Below, one piece after another: positions 25,925-35,215 of a stretch of DNA of 64,000 nt. Location of the stretch: NCBI GenBank assembly GCA_040266995.1, contig JAWRHV010000039.1, positions 62,001 to 126,000 of the forward strand, given 5' to 3'. Position numbers and translations under genes: made by a program. The notes below the pieces were generated by a model. It ran no database searches. It was not told the origin of the DNA and was given only the letters and a program-made list of their open reading frames with translations. Each line of letters opens with the position of its first letter. Within the stretch, counting starts at the first letter, position 1. This DNA is from UBA4312 sp040266995 (lineage in GTDB: Bacteria > Bacillota_I > Bacilli_A > Erysipelotrichales > Erysipelotrichaceae).

Positions 25925-26731
25925 TTATTCTATGGCCGCCTTTTCTTTCTCGTTATCAAACGCAATCAGCTTGGCTATGATTTCATCACAGACATCATCC
26001 AGGCTCTTGCCATCTGTCTCTACTGTAATATCTGCCACAGCTTCATACCGTTCTCTTCTTTTTTCCAAAAGATTCCGGATATAATCCACGTTCATGTGAT
26101 TGTTTAAAATCGGACGTTCATCGCTGTCCTTTACCCGTTCTAAAATCGTTGCCGGATCGGCCTTTAATAAAACCACACGTCCGTTTTTCTTCATCTGCTC
26201 CGCGTTATCTTCCCGCATGATAACACCACCGCCACAGCTGACGATGCTCTGTTTTACCTTTTGCAGTTCAATCAGCGCATTGCTCTCCAGGTTACGGAAA
26301 TACAACTCACCGTATTCATCAAAGATTTCCGAAATGGACATCCCTTGTTTTTTAACGATCATCTCATCCATTTCCACCCGATGCATTTCCAGCTTACGCT
26401 CCAGCTCGTTGGCAATTGTCGTCTTTCCCGCTCCCATAAAACCAATTAAAAAAATATTATAGTCGAACAAACTTTTAGCCTGAACTCGACGACTGTTTTT
26501 CATAATATATGTAAATATATCCAGGATTTCCTCTTCAAAGGGATTGTCCCCCAACATTTCCTTCAGCGCGGTGGTTTGTTTTTCCTCCTGTTCCGGTTGA
26601 AGAATCGGTATCCCTACTGCTTTCTTATACGATATAATCTCCTGCACATGGACCATACGATCTGCCAGAGCTTCTATAATACGATGATCACATTCCGCAA
26701 TCTTTTCCCGGATCTGTTCTAACTCTTCCAT
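25925..26731 (-). CDS. aroK: Chorismate mutase-shikimate kinase fusion
   Basis: 268 residues. Residues 1-85 are an AroQ-type chorismate mutase (IREKIAECDHRIIEALADR, then VQEIISYKKAVG). Residues 92-260 are shikimate kinase: Walker A GFMGAGKTT (97-105), MDEMI with the shikimate Asp near 118, YFRNLE with Arg near 145, CGGGVI near 165 and the lid RPIL near 210. The fusion joins two non-adjacent steps of the chorismate pathway, using shikimate early and chorismate late. The order CM then SK is a known Firmicute type. It opens a three-gene operon with aroE and the VanXY-like peptidase. Confidence 0.92.
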   Translation of the reverse strand: MEELEQIREKIAECDHRIIEALADRMVHVQEIISYKKAVGIPILQPEQEEKQTTALKEMLGDNPFEEEILDIFTYIMKNSRRVQAKSLFDYNIFLIGFMGAGKTTIANELERKLEMHRVEMDEMIVKKQGMSISEIFDEYGELYFRNLESNALIELQKVKQSIVSCGGGVIMREDNAEQMKKNGRVVLLKADPATILERVKDSDERPILNNHMNVDYIRNLLEKRRERYEAVADITVETDGKSLDDVCDEIIAKLIAFDNEKEKAAIE

Positions 26732-26759
26732 ATTTAAATTCTCCTTAATTATAGGCTTA

Positions 26760-26788
26760 ATTATAACAGTTTCCTATACACAATTCAA
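26760..26788 (-). promoter_or_regulatory. Promoter of the CM-SK / aroE / peptidase operon
   Basis: On the minus strand TTGAAT (26788-26783), a 17-base spacer and TATAAT (26765-26760) lie upstream of the fusion gene. This promoter is separated from the TRAP genes by a terminator, so the operon is an independent unit. Confidence 0.75.
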
Positions 26789-26833
26789 ACTACATTTTCA
26801 TCTGTTTTCAATTTGTTTTCATTTTGTTTCAAT

Positions 26834-26857
26834 AAAAAATCCGCTAGAGCGGATTTT
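26834..26857 (-). terminator. Terminator of the TRAP transporter operon
   Basis: AAAAATCCGCT and AGCGGATTTTT form a hairpin with almost no loop beyond the central bases, directly after dctP. Confidence 0.88.
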
Positions 26858-26861
26858 TATC

Positions 26862-27866
26862 TTATTGTGCATGTTGATAGGCTTCAACCAGTTTCGGATC
26901 GACTGTTTTTTCGATTTTCTCGTAGACTGGTTCACATTTCTTACGTACAGCTTCCATTGTCTGTTCATCCAATGGTACGACTTCTGTACCACTTTGTTCG
27001 ATGATATCGATACGTCCGGCAATTCGCTCATCTGATTTTTCACGGGCATACTCCTTGGCGATGTCCGCTGCCTGACGAATGATTTCCTGTTGCTCCTCGG
27101 TCAACGTCTGCATGAATTCATCGCTGACGATCAAGGAAATCAGGTGAGGTAAATGATTTGTCTCAATCACGTAATCCTGCTGTTCATACAGCTTATTGGA
27201 AACGATAACTTCATATGGATTCTCCTGCGCATCAATGGTTCCCTGCTGCAACCCGATATAGACCTCTGAGAACGTCATCGGTGTCGGGTTGGCTCCCAGC
27301 TGCTTCCAGAAATCCATATGGAAGGAGTTTTCCATCGTACGTATCTTCTGATTTTTAAAGTCATCGATGGAGGTTACTTTACGGTTGGTGGACATGACGC
27401 GGAATCCCTGATCGGCATAGCCAAGCAGTTCATAACCACCTTCATGATAGACCTTTCCGATGCGATCCATGAACTCTTGGTCATCGATTGCTTTTCGCAC
27501 ATCTTCGATATCATCATACACACACGGCATATCAAAGACCGCAATGTCTTTCATAAAGGTAACCTGTGGTGCCGTATTCTGTACTACAAACGGAATATCT
27601 CCATCACTGCATGATTCCAATAATTCTCGGTCTCCACCTAGAACACTGTTTGGATATACTTGGATCTTCATAGACCCGTCACTTAATTCATATACTGTAT
27701 CCGCAAACTTCTCTGCATAAATCTGCGTAACTGTATCCTCCGGACTGGATGTACCTAATGGCCAGGCATATCGCTGTTCAGTTTCCTTCTGTGCACCGCA
27801 TCCAATCAGATTCCACGACAGAAAACCGGTCAAAGCGATATTGATCATTTTCTTCAATGCTTTCAT
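26862..27866 (-). CDS. dctP: TRAP transporter substrate-binding protein (DctP), lipoprotein
   Basis: 334 residues. A lipoprotein signal ends in LIGC near residue 23, so the protein is anchored outside the membrane as usual in Gram-positive TRAP systems. The core shows the family helix and cleft motifs: GGDRELLE near 77, RKVTSIDDFKNQKIRTM near 163 with the substrate-carboxylate Arg, and VYIGLQQGTIDAQENP near 202. TRAP proteins bind organic acids; a cyclic acid such as quinate or shikimate is a reasonable guess given the neighbours. It is the last gene of the dctQ-dctM-dctP set. Confidence 0.93.
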   Translation of the reverse strand: MKALKKMINIALTGFLSWNLIGCGAQKETEQRYAWPLGTSSPEDTVTQIYAEKFADTVYELSDGSMKIQVYPNSVLGGDRELLESCSDGDIPFVVQNTAPQVTFMKDIAVFDMPCVYDDIEDVRKAIDDQEFMDRIGKVYHEGGYELLGYADQGFRVMSTNRKVTSIDDFKNQKIRTMENSFHMDFWKQLGANPTPMTFSEVYIGLQQGTIDAQENPYEVIVSNKLYEQQDYVIETNHLPHLISLIVSDEFMQTLTEEQQEIIRQAADIAKEYAREKSDERIAGRIDIIEQSGTEVVPLDEQTMEAVRKKCEPVYEKIEKTVDPKLVEAYQHAQ

Positions 27867-27876
27867 AGACGGCCTC

Positions 27877-29166
27877 CTATACTAAACACAAACTGATTTG
27901 CGGAATAAACGTAATCAGCAGTAACGCAATCAGGAACATAACAATCAATGGCGCTGCCTTTTTGGCAATATCCATCACCGGTACACCGGTTAAAGAACTG
28001 GCGACAAATAAGTTCACCCCAATTGGCGGTGTTACAAATCCGATAGCCAGGTTGACAACCATCATAATCGCAAAGTGCACCGGATCCATACCAACACCTT
28101 CTACGATTGGTAGTAGGATCGGCGTCAAGATCAGAATAGCCGGCGTCGTATCCATGACCATACCAACAATCAGCAGGAAGACATTGATGACCAGCAACAA
28201 TACGACCTGGCTTGTGAAATGGCCCAGGATCCAGGCACTGACCATCTGTGGCACCTGCATCAATGTCAACACTCTGGAGAACGCCGTAGAGGCAGCCAGA
28301 ATAAACAGGATCGGCGCATAGGTATGAACCGATTCCACCAGAATCTTATAGATATCTTTAGGCTTCAGTGTCTTATAAACAAACAAGCTGATAATCAGCG
28401 CATAGAATACTGAAATAACGGCTGCTTCTGTCGGAGAAGCAATGCCCGAATAGATACAACCCAAGATAATGACCGGGCTCATCAAGGCAAAGAATCCATC
28501 CTTTAATACTTTAGACAGGCCCATTTCATGCAGCTCATTCACTTTTTTATTGATCCGCTCTTTATCTTCCCCGTGGCGGCGGCAATAATACACCGCATAT
28601 ACCATCAGCAACAAGCCAATGAGAAGGCCCGGTACAATACCGGCGATAAACAGTTTACTGACAGATTCACCGGATGCCATCGCAAACATGATAAAAGGAA
28701 TGCTTGGAGGAATAATAACACCGAGTCCACCGGCAACCGCCACAATGGCGATCGAAAACTTTTTGTCGTATCCCAGCTCTTCCAGAAACGGAATCGTCAT
28801 ACTGCCCACAGCGGCTACCGTTGCAGGCGCCGATCCGGAAATAGCTCCATAGAATAAGCATGTTACAATGACCGCACAAGGGATCCCCGCTGTCAGTTTG
28901 CCTAAAAAATAGGCAAAGACATCAAACAGCTTTTTGGAAATCTGTCCATGAGCCATCACGATACCGGCCAGCACAAACATTGGAACTGCCAGCAACGGGA
29001 AACTGTCGATACCACCTAACATAGATCGGATCACAAAGGAACCGCTGGCGGTAAACGATGGATCAAAGGCTCCCGGAAGAACCGCCACAATACCTAATGA
29101 AATGGAAATTGGGATCGCAATCAGAAGGCAAAAGACAAATATCAAAAATATAACACCAACAGACAT
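27877..29166 (-). CDS. dctM: TRAP transporter large membrane subunit (DctM)
   Basis: 429 residues with about 11-12 membrane segments, the expected size. Family motifs are visible: MFVLAGIVM near 62-70, GAISGSAPATVAAVGSM near 107-123, GVIIPPSIPFIMFA near 149-162 and TPPIGVNLFVASSLTGVP near 381-398. It is the sodium- or proton-coupled translocating subunit and works with DctQ and DctP. GGAGGG precedes the ATG, three bases after dctQ ends. Confidence 0.94.
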   Translation of the reverse strand: MSVGVIFLIFVFCLLIAIPISISLGIVAVLPGAFDPSFTASGSFVIRSMLGGIDSFPLLAVPMFVLAGIVMAHGQISKKLFDVFAYFLGKLTAGIPCAVIVTCLFYGAISGSAPATVAAVGSMTIPFLEELGYDKKFSIAIVAVAGGLGVIIPPSIPFIMFAMASGESVSKLFIAGIVPGLLIGLLLMVYAVYYCRRHGEDKERINKKVNELHEMGLSKVLKDGFFALMSPVIILGCIYSGIASPTEAAVISVFYALIISLFVYKTLKPKDIYKILVESVHTYAPILFILAASTAFSRVLTLMQVPQMVSAWILGHFTSQVVLLLVINVFLLIVGMVMDTTPAILILTPILLPIVEGVGMDPVHFAIMMVVNLAIGFVTPPIGVNLFVASSLTGVPVMDIAKKAAPLIVMFLIALLLITFIPQISLCLV

Positions 29167-29169
29167 CTT

Positions 29170-29724
29170 CTAACCCTCCTTTTCTTCCTCAACCGTTTCC
29201 ACGATTGTTTCTGCTAAACTTCCTTCTTGGGCCGGATCATTCTCTTTATTCATAACCACCTTCACATTGATGATGATACGCTGAATGATACGGATACTTG
29301 TCAGACAAAAGCAGATAAAAGGAGCTGCCTGTATATAATACATCGGTATCCCGCAGGCAGGGCTGACCTGACCGCTTTGGATCGTCGCAATCAAGTATTT
29401 ATATGCATACGGAATCAAATACACGAACAATGCCAGAGATAAAATCAAGTTCAGCACTTTAAACGCTGCTTCTCCTCGTTTTGAGAATGATTTAATAAAC
29501 TGATCGATCTTAATGGAAATACATTTTTTTGTACATAAGCTGACACTGATAAAGGCAGACCATATAAACAAATACCGTGTAATTTCCTCCGACCAGGACA
29601 ACGAAATGTGCAGAACATACCTGGAAATAACCTGGAGTCCCATAATCAACGCCATAGCTAATAAAGCGATGACCATCAATATTTCTTCCAGGTTTTCCTC
29701 TAAATACATCAAAGTCTTCTTCAT
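29170..29724 (-). CDS. dctQ: TRAP transporter small membrane subunit (DctQ)
   Basis: 184 residues with four membrane helices and the family signature SWSEEITRYLFIWSAFI near residues 42-58. It forms the membrane part with DctM. The C-terminal 40 residues are acidic and cytoplasmic. First gene of the transporter unit, with GGAAGG before the ATG. It is separated from aroD upstream by a strong hairpin, so the transporter probably has its own promoter in the 137 bases between, although no clear one was found there. Confidence 0.92.
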   Translation of the reverse strand: MKKTLMYLEENLEEILMVIALLAMALIMGLQVISRYVLHISLSWSEEITRYLFIWSAFISVSLCTKKCISIKIDQFIKSFSKRGEAAFKVLNLILSLALFVYLIPYAYKYLIATIQSGQVSPACGIPMYYIQAAPFICFCLTSIRIIQRIIINVKVVMNKENDPAQEGSLAETIVETVEEEKEG

Positions 29725-29861
29725 ACACCTTCCTCTTTCCTATAACAATCCACAACAAAAAAACTATAATATGTGAATTATTGAATCATATGGAAAAACC
29801 ACTTGTGAATCTATACACATATAATAGCACAAATCGACTTAATATTGGCTAATTCGCATAT

Positions 29862-29897
29862 AAAAAGCATAATTTCCATTGAAATTATGCTTTTTAT
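29862..29897 (-). terminator. Terminator after aroD
   Basis: AAAAAGCATAATTTC and GAAATTATGCTTTTT form a long stem with a short loop and T-run. It divides the aroE2-MFS-aroD unit from the TRAP transporter genes. Weak readthrough is possible. Confidence 0.88.
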
Positions 29898-29904
29898 TCA
29901 TTAT

Positions 29905-30666
29905 TTACATGCTTTTGTCAATCAAATTTAATACGATATTCAGATTTTCTGCATCCATCTGTCCCGGTGCGGATACCTTTCCAACAGCTCCGAATGTACA
30001 GGCAGATCCAAATACCTCACCAGCCAGTCGGCTGATCAGTCCAGTTCCTGCCATGGACATCGTAATGATCGGACGATCGGCATAATCGGTAGCCATAGCT
30101 TCCGTAGCCGCTAACAGTGTCAATACATCTTTTTTGTTCTGTGGCATAACCGCAATTTTCGGAATATCTGCACCCAGGTCCTGCATTTTGCGCAGACGGT
30201 ATACGATATCCTCTTTAGCCGGGGTCTTATCAAAGTCATGGTTGGAAGCCACAACTTTCACACCATTGGCATGCGCTGCTTCGATGATCTCTTTCACATA
30301 TTCATCGCCTGTAAAAGCTTCAACATCTACCATATCAACCAGTCCTGTAGCTGCTGCTTTTTTGTTCAGCTCTACATAAGCTGGGGCATCAATCGCTTTT
30401 TCTCCACCTTCTTTGGAAGTACGGAAAGTGAACAAGATTGGAGTATCTCCTAAAACCGGGCGAAGGTCCTTTAATACATCTTCAACCTGGTCAAAATCGA
30501 AAACACCGTCAAACCAGTCAACACGCCACTCAACGATATCCAGTTGGATTCCTTCAAAAGATTTAGCGGCAGCCAGAATTTCCTCTTTTGTTTTTGCGAC
30601 GATTGGAACGATGATCTTTGGTAATCCTTCACCGATGACCACATTTCTTACTTTCACAGTATTCAT
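29905..30666 (-). CDS. aroD: Type I 3-dehydroquinate dehydratase
   Basis: 253 residues, typical for type I. Substrate motif EWRVD at 46-50, catalytic His143 in SNHDF and Schiff-base Lys170 in PKIAVMP are present. It interconverts 3-dehydroquinate and 3-dehydroshikimate. It follows the YdiB-like dehydrogenase and MFS carrier in one unit, like the E. coli ydiN-ydiB-aroD group. No aroB is visible, so here it may be used for taking in quinate or dehydroquinate as well as for synthesis. Confidence 0.94.
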   Translation of the reverse strand: MNTVKVRNVVIGEGLPKIIVPIVAKTKEEILAAAKSFEGIQLDIVEWRVDWFDGVFDFDQVEDVLKDLRPVLGDTPILFTFRTSKEGGEKAIDAPAYVELNKKAAATGLVDMVDVEAFTGDEYVKEIIEAAHANGVKVVASNHDFDKTPAKEDIVYRLRKMQDLGADIPKIAVMPQNKKDVLTLLAATEAMATDYADRPIITMSMAGTGLISRLAGEVFGSACTFGAVGKVSAPGQMDAENLNIVLNLIDKSM

Positions 30667-30684
30667 TTTTTGTATCCTTTCTGA

Positions 30685-31890
30685 TTACTCAGCACTTTCT
30701 AACATTTTTTCATAACGCATATTTACGAACAATCCAAGCAGGATTCCAATGCCCGTCAATACGATGTTCATCAACATTACACCTGTCGGTGTCATATTTG
30801 ATGCAGCCGTTAAAATCGTGTAGTTACATAAAGAAGACGCGATCATGACCAATGCAGTCACTGTACCCTTGATACGAGGGAACAACATGTTACATACAGA
30901 GGTAGCGATCTGCAGCAATCCACCGGCACCGGCCCATCCGATAGCGAAGGCACCAACCTTACACATAAATTCAGATTTAGTGATCAGAACCAATACCATC
31001 GTTACCAAACAGATGATTGGGTAAACCAAAATGAAACGAACATCTTTGATCTTACGAGTCAAGATGGCTGTTACGATCAGAGCCAGCATCGTTCCGATAG
31101 AGTAGTAAGACTGCATGATGGAAGGGTCTGCCCATCCAACAACGTCACGTGCAAAGTTCTGTGCACAGTTCAGCCATAACTGGAATGTACCTGTACATGT
31201 GAATCCGATCAGGATCATAGCGATGGATTCAATCGAGAAATGCGTATGCTTCAAGCTGGAAATAAGACCTTCTTTTTTCTCGCCTGCAGCACCATCTGTA
31301 TCCGGTAATGGCATAAACATGATCAATACGGCCATAACCAGGTAAGCTGCACCACAAATCAGGAATAAACGGTTGTAGTTTGTTGCACCAGCAGCTGTTG
31401 TAGCTACAGTAGCTCCTAAGAAGAATGGCAGCAACATCTGGGAAATAGCGATGAAGAATTTGATTCCCATAGTCGCAACACCCGGTGCTCCGTCGAAGAT
31501 TTCGGCAACAGCCGGATAAATACCCGTATCCAGGAAGGAGTTGGCAATACCACCCATGATTGCACAGAAATAAGCAATCTGGTATCCACCGTTAGCTCCT
31601 GCATTATACGCAAACATCAAACCTAATAAATAGATGGCATAAGAAGCTCCACCAATCATAACGGAGATCTTACGTCCCAGTTTATCTGATAACGGACCAG
31701 CAAACGGTAACGCAATCAGACGACCTAAACCTAAGGCAGCAGAAATCGCTGTAATTTTCATTACATCGACTCCCCAGCTAGAAGCCAGAGATTCTTTGAT
31801 CACAGCCTGTCCCAGTACGGAACATCCAACACCGTGAAGGAAATAGTTTAAATACAATATAAGTGCACTAGGTAAAAATTTCTTTTTCAT
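30685..31890 (-). CDS. MFS transporter (quinate/shikimate-type candidate)
   Basis: 401 residues with about 12 membrane helices. The MFS loop motif reads GPLSDKLGRK near 64-73. A cluster ARDVVGWADPSI near 242-253 lies in the middle. The gene lies between the YdiB-like dehydrogenase and aroD, spaced 24 and 18 bases, the same trio as E. coli ydiN-ydiB-aroD, where YdiN is an MFS protein of unknown substrate. Uptake of quinate or shikimate is an inference from context. Confidence 0.85.
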   Translation of the reverse strand: MKKKFLPSALILYLNYFLHGVGCSVLGQAVIKESLASSWGVDVMKITAISAALGLGRLIALPFAGPLSDKLGRKISVMIGGASYAIYLLGLMFAYNAGANGGYQIAYFCAIMGGIANSFLDTGIYPAVAEIFDGAPGVATMGIKFFIAISQMLLPFFLGATVATTAAGATNYNRLFLICGAAYLVMAVLIMFMPLPDTDGAAGEKKEGLISSLKHTHFSIESIAMILIGFTCTGTFQLWLNCAQNFARDVVGWADPSIMQSYYSIGTMLALIVTAILTRKIKDVRFILVYPIICLVTMVLVLITKSEFMCKVGAFAIGWAGAGGLLQIATSVCNMLFPRIKGTVTALVMIASSLCNYTILTAASNMTPTGVMLMNIVLTGIGILLGLFVNMRYEKMLESAE

Positions 31891-31914
31891 ATTTTTCTCT
31901 CTTTCTTTCCCCTT

Positions 31915-32790
31915 TTATTCGTATTTGATGCCAAGAACTTCTTTCATGTGTTCAATCGGCATATCGTGACCTGTCCACATTTTGAAGCCGGCAGCTCCCT
32001 GGAACAACATCATACCGAAACCGTTCATGCGTTTACATCCAACTTCTTTGGCGATACGCAGGAATTCTGTTTCAGCCGGTGCATACACTGTATCCGTAAC
32101 GATCAGATCCGGACGTAAGTAGGAAGCATCCGGTAACCAGGTCTTGCCTTCCAACGGTTTCATACCCATACCTGTTGCGTTTGCTAACAAGTAACTGGAT
32201 TCGATTTCACGACGTAAAGCTTCTTTGTCGGCCAGATCAAACATCTTGGCTTTACAATTCGTATTCTCGTTGATCTTGCGTACTGTTTCTTCTCCAACTT
32301 CATAGAATTTGTCTTTGATGTTAAAGATGGAGATTTCAGCTACACCGTCCAGAGCAGCCTGGATCTCAATAGCCGTTGCGGCTCCACCAGCACCAACAAT
32401 TGTCATCTTCTTGCCAATAACATCGATGTCATAATCCTTTAAAGACTGCATATAACCGATACCATCTGTGCAATGTCCGATCAATTTGCCATTGTCGTTT
32501 ACGATCGTATTTACGGCACCGATCATTTCAGCAGCCGGTGACAATTCATCCAAATATTTTCCGACAACCGTTTTATTTGGCATAGATACGTTGGATCCTA
32601 CCATTTTTAAAGCTCGTAAGCCTTTGATTGCATCTTCCAATGTGTCATTATCGACTTCAAATGCCAGGTAAGCATAGTCCAGTCCCAGATAAGCAAACGC
32701 CTCGTTGTGCATTGCCGGTGAACTGGAATGACGAATCGGATATGCCATCAAACCAATTAACTCAGTGTGTCCTGTAATTCTTTCAGCCAT
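31915..32790 (-). CDS. ydiB: YdiB-like quinate/shikimate dehydrogenase, copy 2
   Basis: 291 residues from the ATG at 32790, where AAGGAG precedes; the longer frame starts without one. Ring-binding HSSSPAMHN (21-29), catalytic Lys73 in SMPNK and Asp109 in TDG are present. The NAD motif MTIVGAGGAATAIE lies near 122-135. Extended identity to E. coli YdiB segments such as AFEVDN and GMMLFQGA supports quinate/shikimate use rather than a dedicated AroE. It opens the unit with the MFS carrier and aroD, and is divergent from a MocR regulator. Confidence 0.92.
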   Translation of the reverse strand: MAERITGHTELIGLMAYPIRHSSSPAMHNEAFAYLGLDYAYLAFEVDNDTLEDAIKGLRALKMVGSNVSMPNKTVVGKYLDELSPAAEMIGAVNTIVNDNGKLIGHCTDGIGYMQSLKDYDIDVIGKKMTIVGAGGAATAIEIQAALDGVAEISIFNIKDKFYEVGEETVRKINENTNCKAKMFDLADKEALRREIESSYLLANATGMGMKPLEGKTWLPDASYLRPDLIVTDTVYAPAETEFLRIAKEVGCKRMNGFGMMLFQGAAGFKMWTGHDMPIEHMKEVLGIKYE

Positions 32791-32961
32791 AATATGATTC
32801 TCCTTTTCATTTTTGTTCATCTATAATTATATTCTAAGGATTCAACGAATACTAATACCATTTTGCATAGTTTTTAGTAGTTTTAATGTATTGATTTTAT
32901 TAACACATATTTTTCATATAGAAACTGGCATGGTAAACTATATAATATCAAGGAGGCCAGT

Positions 32962-34338
32962 ATGATTGAATTAGATCCACGAGGAAAGAAACCATTGTAT
33001 GAACAGCTCTATCAACAGATTGCCGAACAGATCCATAACGGGATCCAAAAACCGGGAGACAAGCTGCCCGGACGGCGAAGCATGGCTGCCAGTCTGGGCA
33101 TCAGCGTTTCCACGGTTGATACCGCGTATCAGCTGTTAGCAGCCGAAGGGCTGGTACAACCCAAAAGCCGAAGTGGTTTTTATGTCCAGGATACCCAAGG
33201 ACTTCTACACCAGCCAAAACGAATGGAGCCTGTCCTTACCCGGACAGAAAACACTCCCTATCGCTATGATCTGTCTACCGGCAGTGTGGATACCTCCCTG
33301 TTCCCTTTTCATACCTGGGCTAAAATCCAAAAAGAGCTTTTATATACCCATCACGAATTGCTGAACCGTGGCGCCATGCAGGGAGATGAGAATCTTCGCA
33401 TCCAGATTGCCCGCTATTTAAACAGCGAACGAGGTGTGCAATGCCATGCCGATCAAATCGTGATCGGAGCCGGGATTGAGTATCTCTTAGGCTGTCTGGC
33501 TTCTTTATTCAAAGGCAGCCGCTGTGCCATTGAAAACCCTGGATATCACCGGACCCGTGTCGTTTTGGAAAATAACGGGATTGCCTGCAAACTGGTAGAT
33601 ATCGACCAATACGGATTACCGGCAGATGACCTGGAGGATGTCGATCTGTGTTACATCACGCCAAGCCATCACTTTCCCACCGGTATATCCATGCCCGCCA
33701 CACGAAGAGCACAGCTGCTGGAATGGGCCCAAAAAAATCCTCAACGGTATATCATTGAAGATGACTACGATTCGGAATTCCGTTTTGACCTGCGTCCGAT
33801 CTCCAGTCTGCAGGGGATGGCTAACCACCACGAACAAGTCATTTATCTGACGACTTTTTCCAAAAGCCTGGCTCCTTCCATTCGACTGGCCTGTATGGTC
33901 TTACCAAACAGTCTGTTAACACAATATCAGAAAACATATGCCGTCTACGCCAATACCGTCAGCCGCTTTGAGCAGCAGACGTTGTGCCAGTTTATCGAAC
34001 AAGGCTATTTCAGTCGGCATATTTCCCGTATGCGGCACAGCTATAGAAAAAGAAAGGATGCTTTCTACCAATCCTTAAAACAAGCTTTCGGCGATGATCT
34101 GCAAATTACCGGACAACATACCGGCCTGCATTTTCTTCTGACTTATCCGAACGCCGGCAGTGAAGCCGCCATGATCCTGAAAGCCCAAAACCAGGGGATC
34201 CATCTCAAGGGTCTGAGCGAATATTATATGAATCGCCATTCCCTGTGCCCGGCACACACAGTGGTAGCCGGTTATGCCGCGCTGACCACAGAAGACATCG
34301 AAGAAGTAACGAAACGATTGAAGATCGCATGGAAATAA
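32962..34338 (+). CDS. MocR-type (GntR-aminotransferase) transcriptional regulator
   Basis: 458 residues. Residues 1-75 are a GntR winged helix (LYEQLYQQIAEQIHNG, then DKLPGRRSMAASLGIS). Residues 85-458 are a fold-type I aminotransferase: EDDYDSEFR near 268-276 and the PLP-binding lysine in TTFSKSLAPSIR near 301-312. MocR proteins usually control genes beside them with PLP and an amine or amino acid effector. Here the divergent genes are the dehydrogenase-MFS-aroD unit, so it probably senses a product of that pathway. AAGGAGG precedes the ATG. Confidence 0.92.
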   Translation: MIELDPRGKKPLYEQLYQQIAEQIHNGIQKPGDKLPGRRSMAASLGISVSTVDTAYQLLAAEGLVQPKSRSGFYVQDTQGLLHQPKRMEPVLTRTENTPYRYDLSTGSVDTSLFPFHTWAKIQKELLYTHHELLNRGAMQGDENLRIQIARYLNSERGVQCHADQIVIGAGIEYLLGCLASLFKGSRCAIENPGYHRTRVVLENNGIACKLVDIDQYGLPADDLEDVDLCYITPSHHFPTGISMPATRRAQLLEWAQKNPQRYIIEDDYDSEFRFDLRPISSLQGMANHHEQVIYLTTFSKSLAPSIRLACMVLPNSLLTQYQKTYAVYANTVSRFEQQTLCQFIEQGYFSRHISRMRHSYRKRKDAFYQSLKQAFGDDLQITGQHTGLHFLLTYPNAGSEAAMILKAQNQGIHLKGLSEYYMNRHSLCPAHTVVAGYAALTTEDIEEVTKRLKIAWK

Positions 34339-34366
34339 AGACCGATCCATCGGGACCGGTCTTTAT
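34337..34366. terminator. Bidirectional terminator
   Basis: AAAGACCG and CGGTCTTT pair around a GC-rich loop, between the convergent mocR and hydrolase genes. Confidence 0.8.
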
Positions 34367-34929
34367 CGTTCTTTTGCACTCTGTGCCATTTTTTGGACCA
34401 CTGTCTTCACAATGTCCAGATTCTTTTGTACATCCGGCCCTTCCAGACGATGGCCGACATCTTCCAGCTGTAGATACGGCAGATTTTCCTTTTGACATTG
34501 ATTTCGCACCAAATGAAAATCAATCACCGGATCCTTTGTTCCGGAAACCACCAGACCGATCCTCTGTTTTCGGGTCATAAAAGGCAATGTCTGGACGATC
34601 GGCGTCAAATAATAATGGACGACCGATAACCCGAGTTCCTTTTCCACCCAGCCGGCCACCGCTGTACCCAGACTCTTGGAAACAAAGATAACCTTGTCTG
34701 CGTTTTCCGGATGACAAGACCGGATCTGCTCGATGCAGCTGGCTTGTGCTGTATCTATTTCCTCCGTAATATCCTGATTGTGAAATTCCACCGTATCAAA
34801 AGCACTTCCGTAGGAAACATCAATAACCGTATATCCCAAGGATTTAAAATACAGTCTTGGATAATACAACAAGGGCATATCACATGTATATTTGATACCG
34901 GGAAACAGAAATACCATTTTATTGTTCAT
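34363..34929 (-). CDS. Alpha/beta hydrolase family protein
   Basis: 188 residues from the ATG at 34929, which overlaps the stop of the upstream regulator by 11 bases; the ribosome site is weak, so translation is probably coupled. The likely nucleophile is Ser in VSKSLGT near 85-91, a GxSxG variant (K-S-L). Later parts include TLPFMT, VVSGTKDPVID with the Asp and DVGHRLEG with the His. The size and pattern resemble the small YqiA/dienelactone-like hydrolases. Substrate unknown. Confidence 0.75.
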   Translation of the reverse strand: MNNKMVFLFPGIKYTCDMPLLYYPRLYFKSLGYTVIDVSYGSAFDTVEFHNQDITEEIDTAQASCIEQIRSCHPENADKVIFVSKSLGTAVAGWVEKELGLSVVHYYLTPIVQTLPFMTRKQRIGLVVSGTKDPVIDFHLVRNQCQKENLPYLQLEDVGHRLEGPDVQKNLDIVKTVVQKMAQSAKER

Positions 34930-35215
34930 GCAGCTGCTTCTGTCCCCATTCCACAAATTCTTTTAAGATTGGAATCAATTCCTCTCCGGATCCGGAGATC
35001 GAGTACAGATCCCCTTCCTGCTTTAGGATCCCATGGTCCACAAGACCTTTCAAAGCCTTATGAAGGCTGGTATTGGTCACAAATACAATATCCTCACGTA
35101 ATTGTTCATAGGTCATTGCGCCTTTTTGTTGAAGATACCAGAGAATCGGTATCGTCAACCGGCTGCCTACCACATCAATTACATAGTTCAACACTTTATT
35201 TTGTCTATAGCTCAT
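34919..35215 (-). CDS. Winged-helix HxlR-type transcriptional regulator
   Basis: 98 residues, the normal size of HxlR proteins. It has DVVGSRLTIPILWYLQQKG (14-32), then MTYEQLREDIVFVTNTSLHK and the wing around LVDHGILKQEGDLYSI. No conserved Cys for redox sensing is seen. It lies inside a three-gene unit with TMEM175-like channel and hydrolase, overlapping both, so it probably controls that unit. Effector unknown. Confidence 0.82.
   Translation of the reverse strand: MSYRQNKVLNYVIDVVGSRLTIPILWYLQQKGAMTYEQLREDIVFVTNTSLHKALKGLVDHGILKQEGDLYSISGSGEELIPILKEFVEWGQKQLHEQ

Noticed and set aside
32791..32961. Clear MocR operator in the divergent gap
   Set aside because: Only imperfect inverted repeats around ACTAATA and TAGTAGT were found, not convincing by eye.
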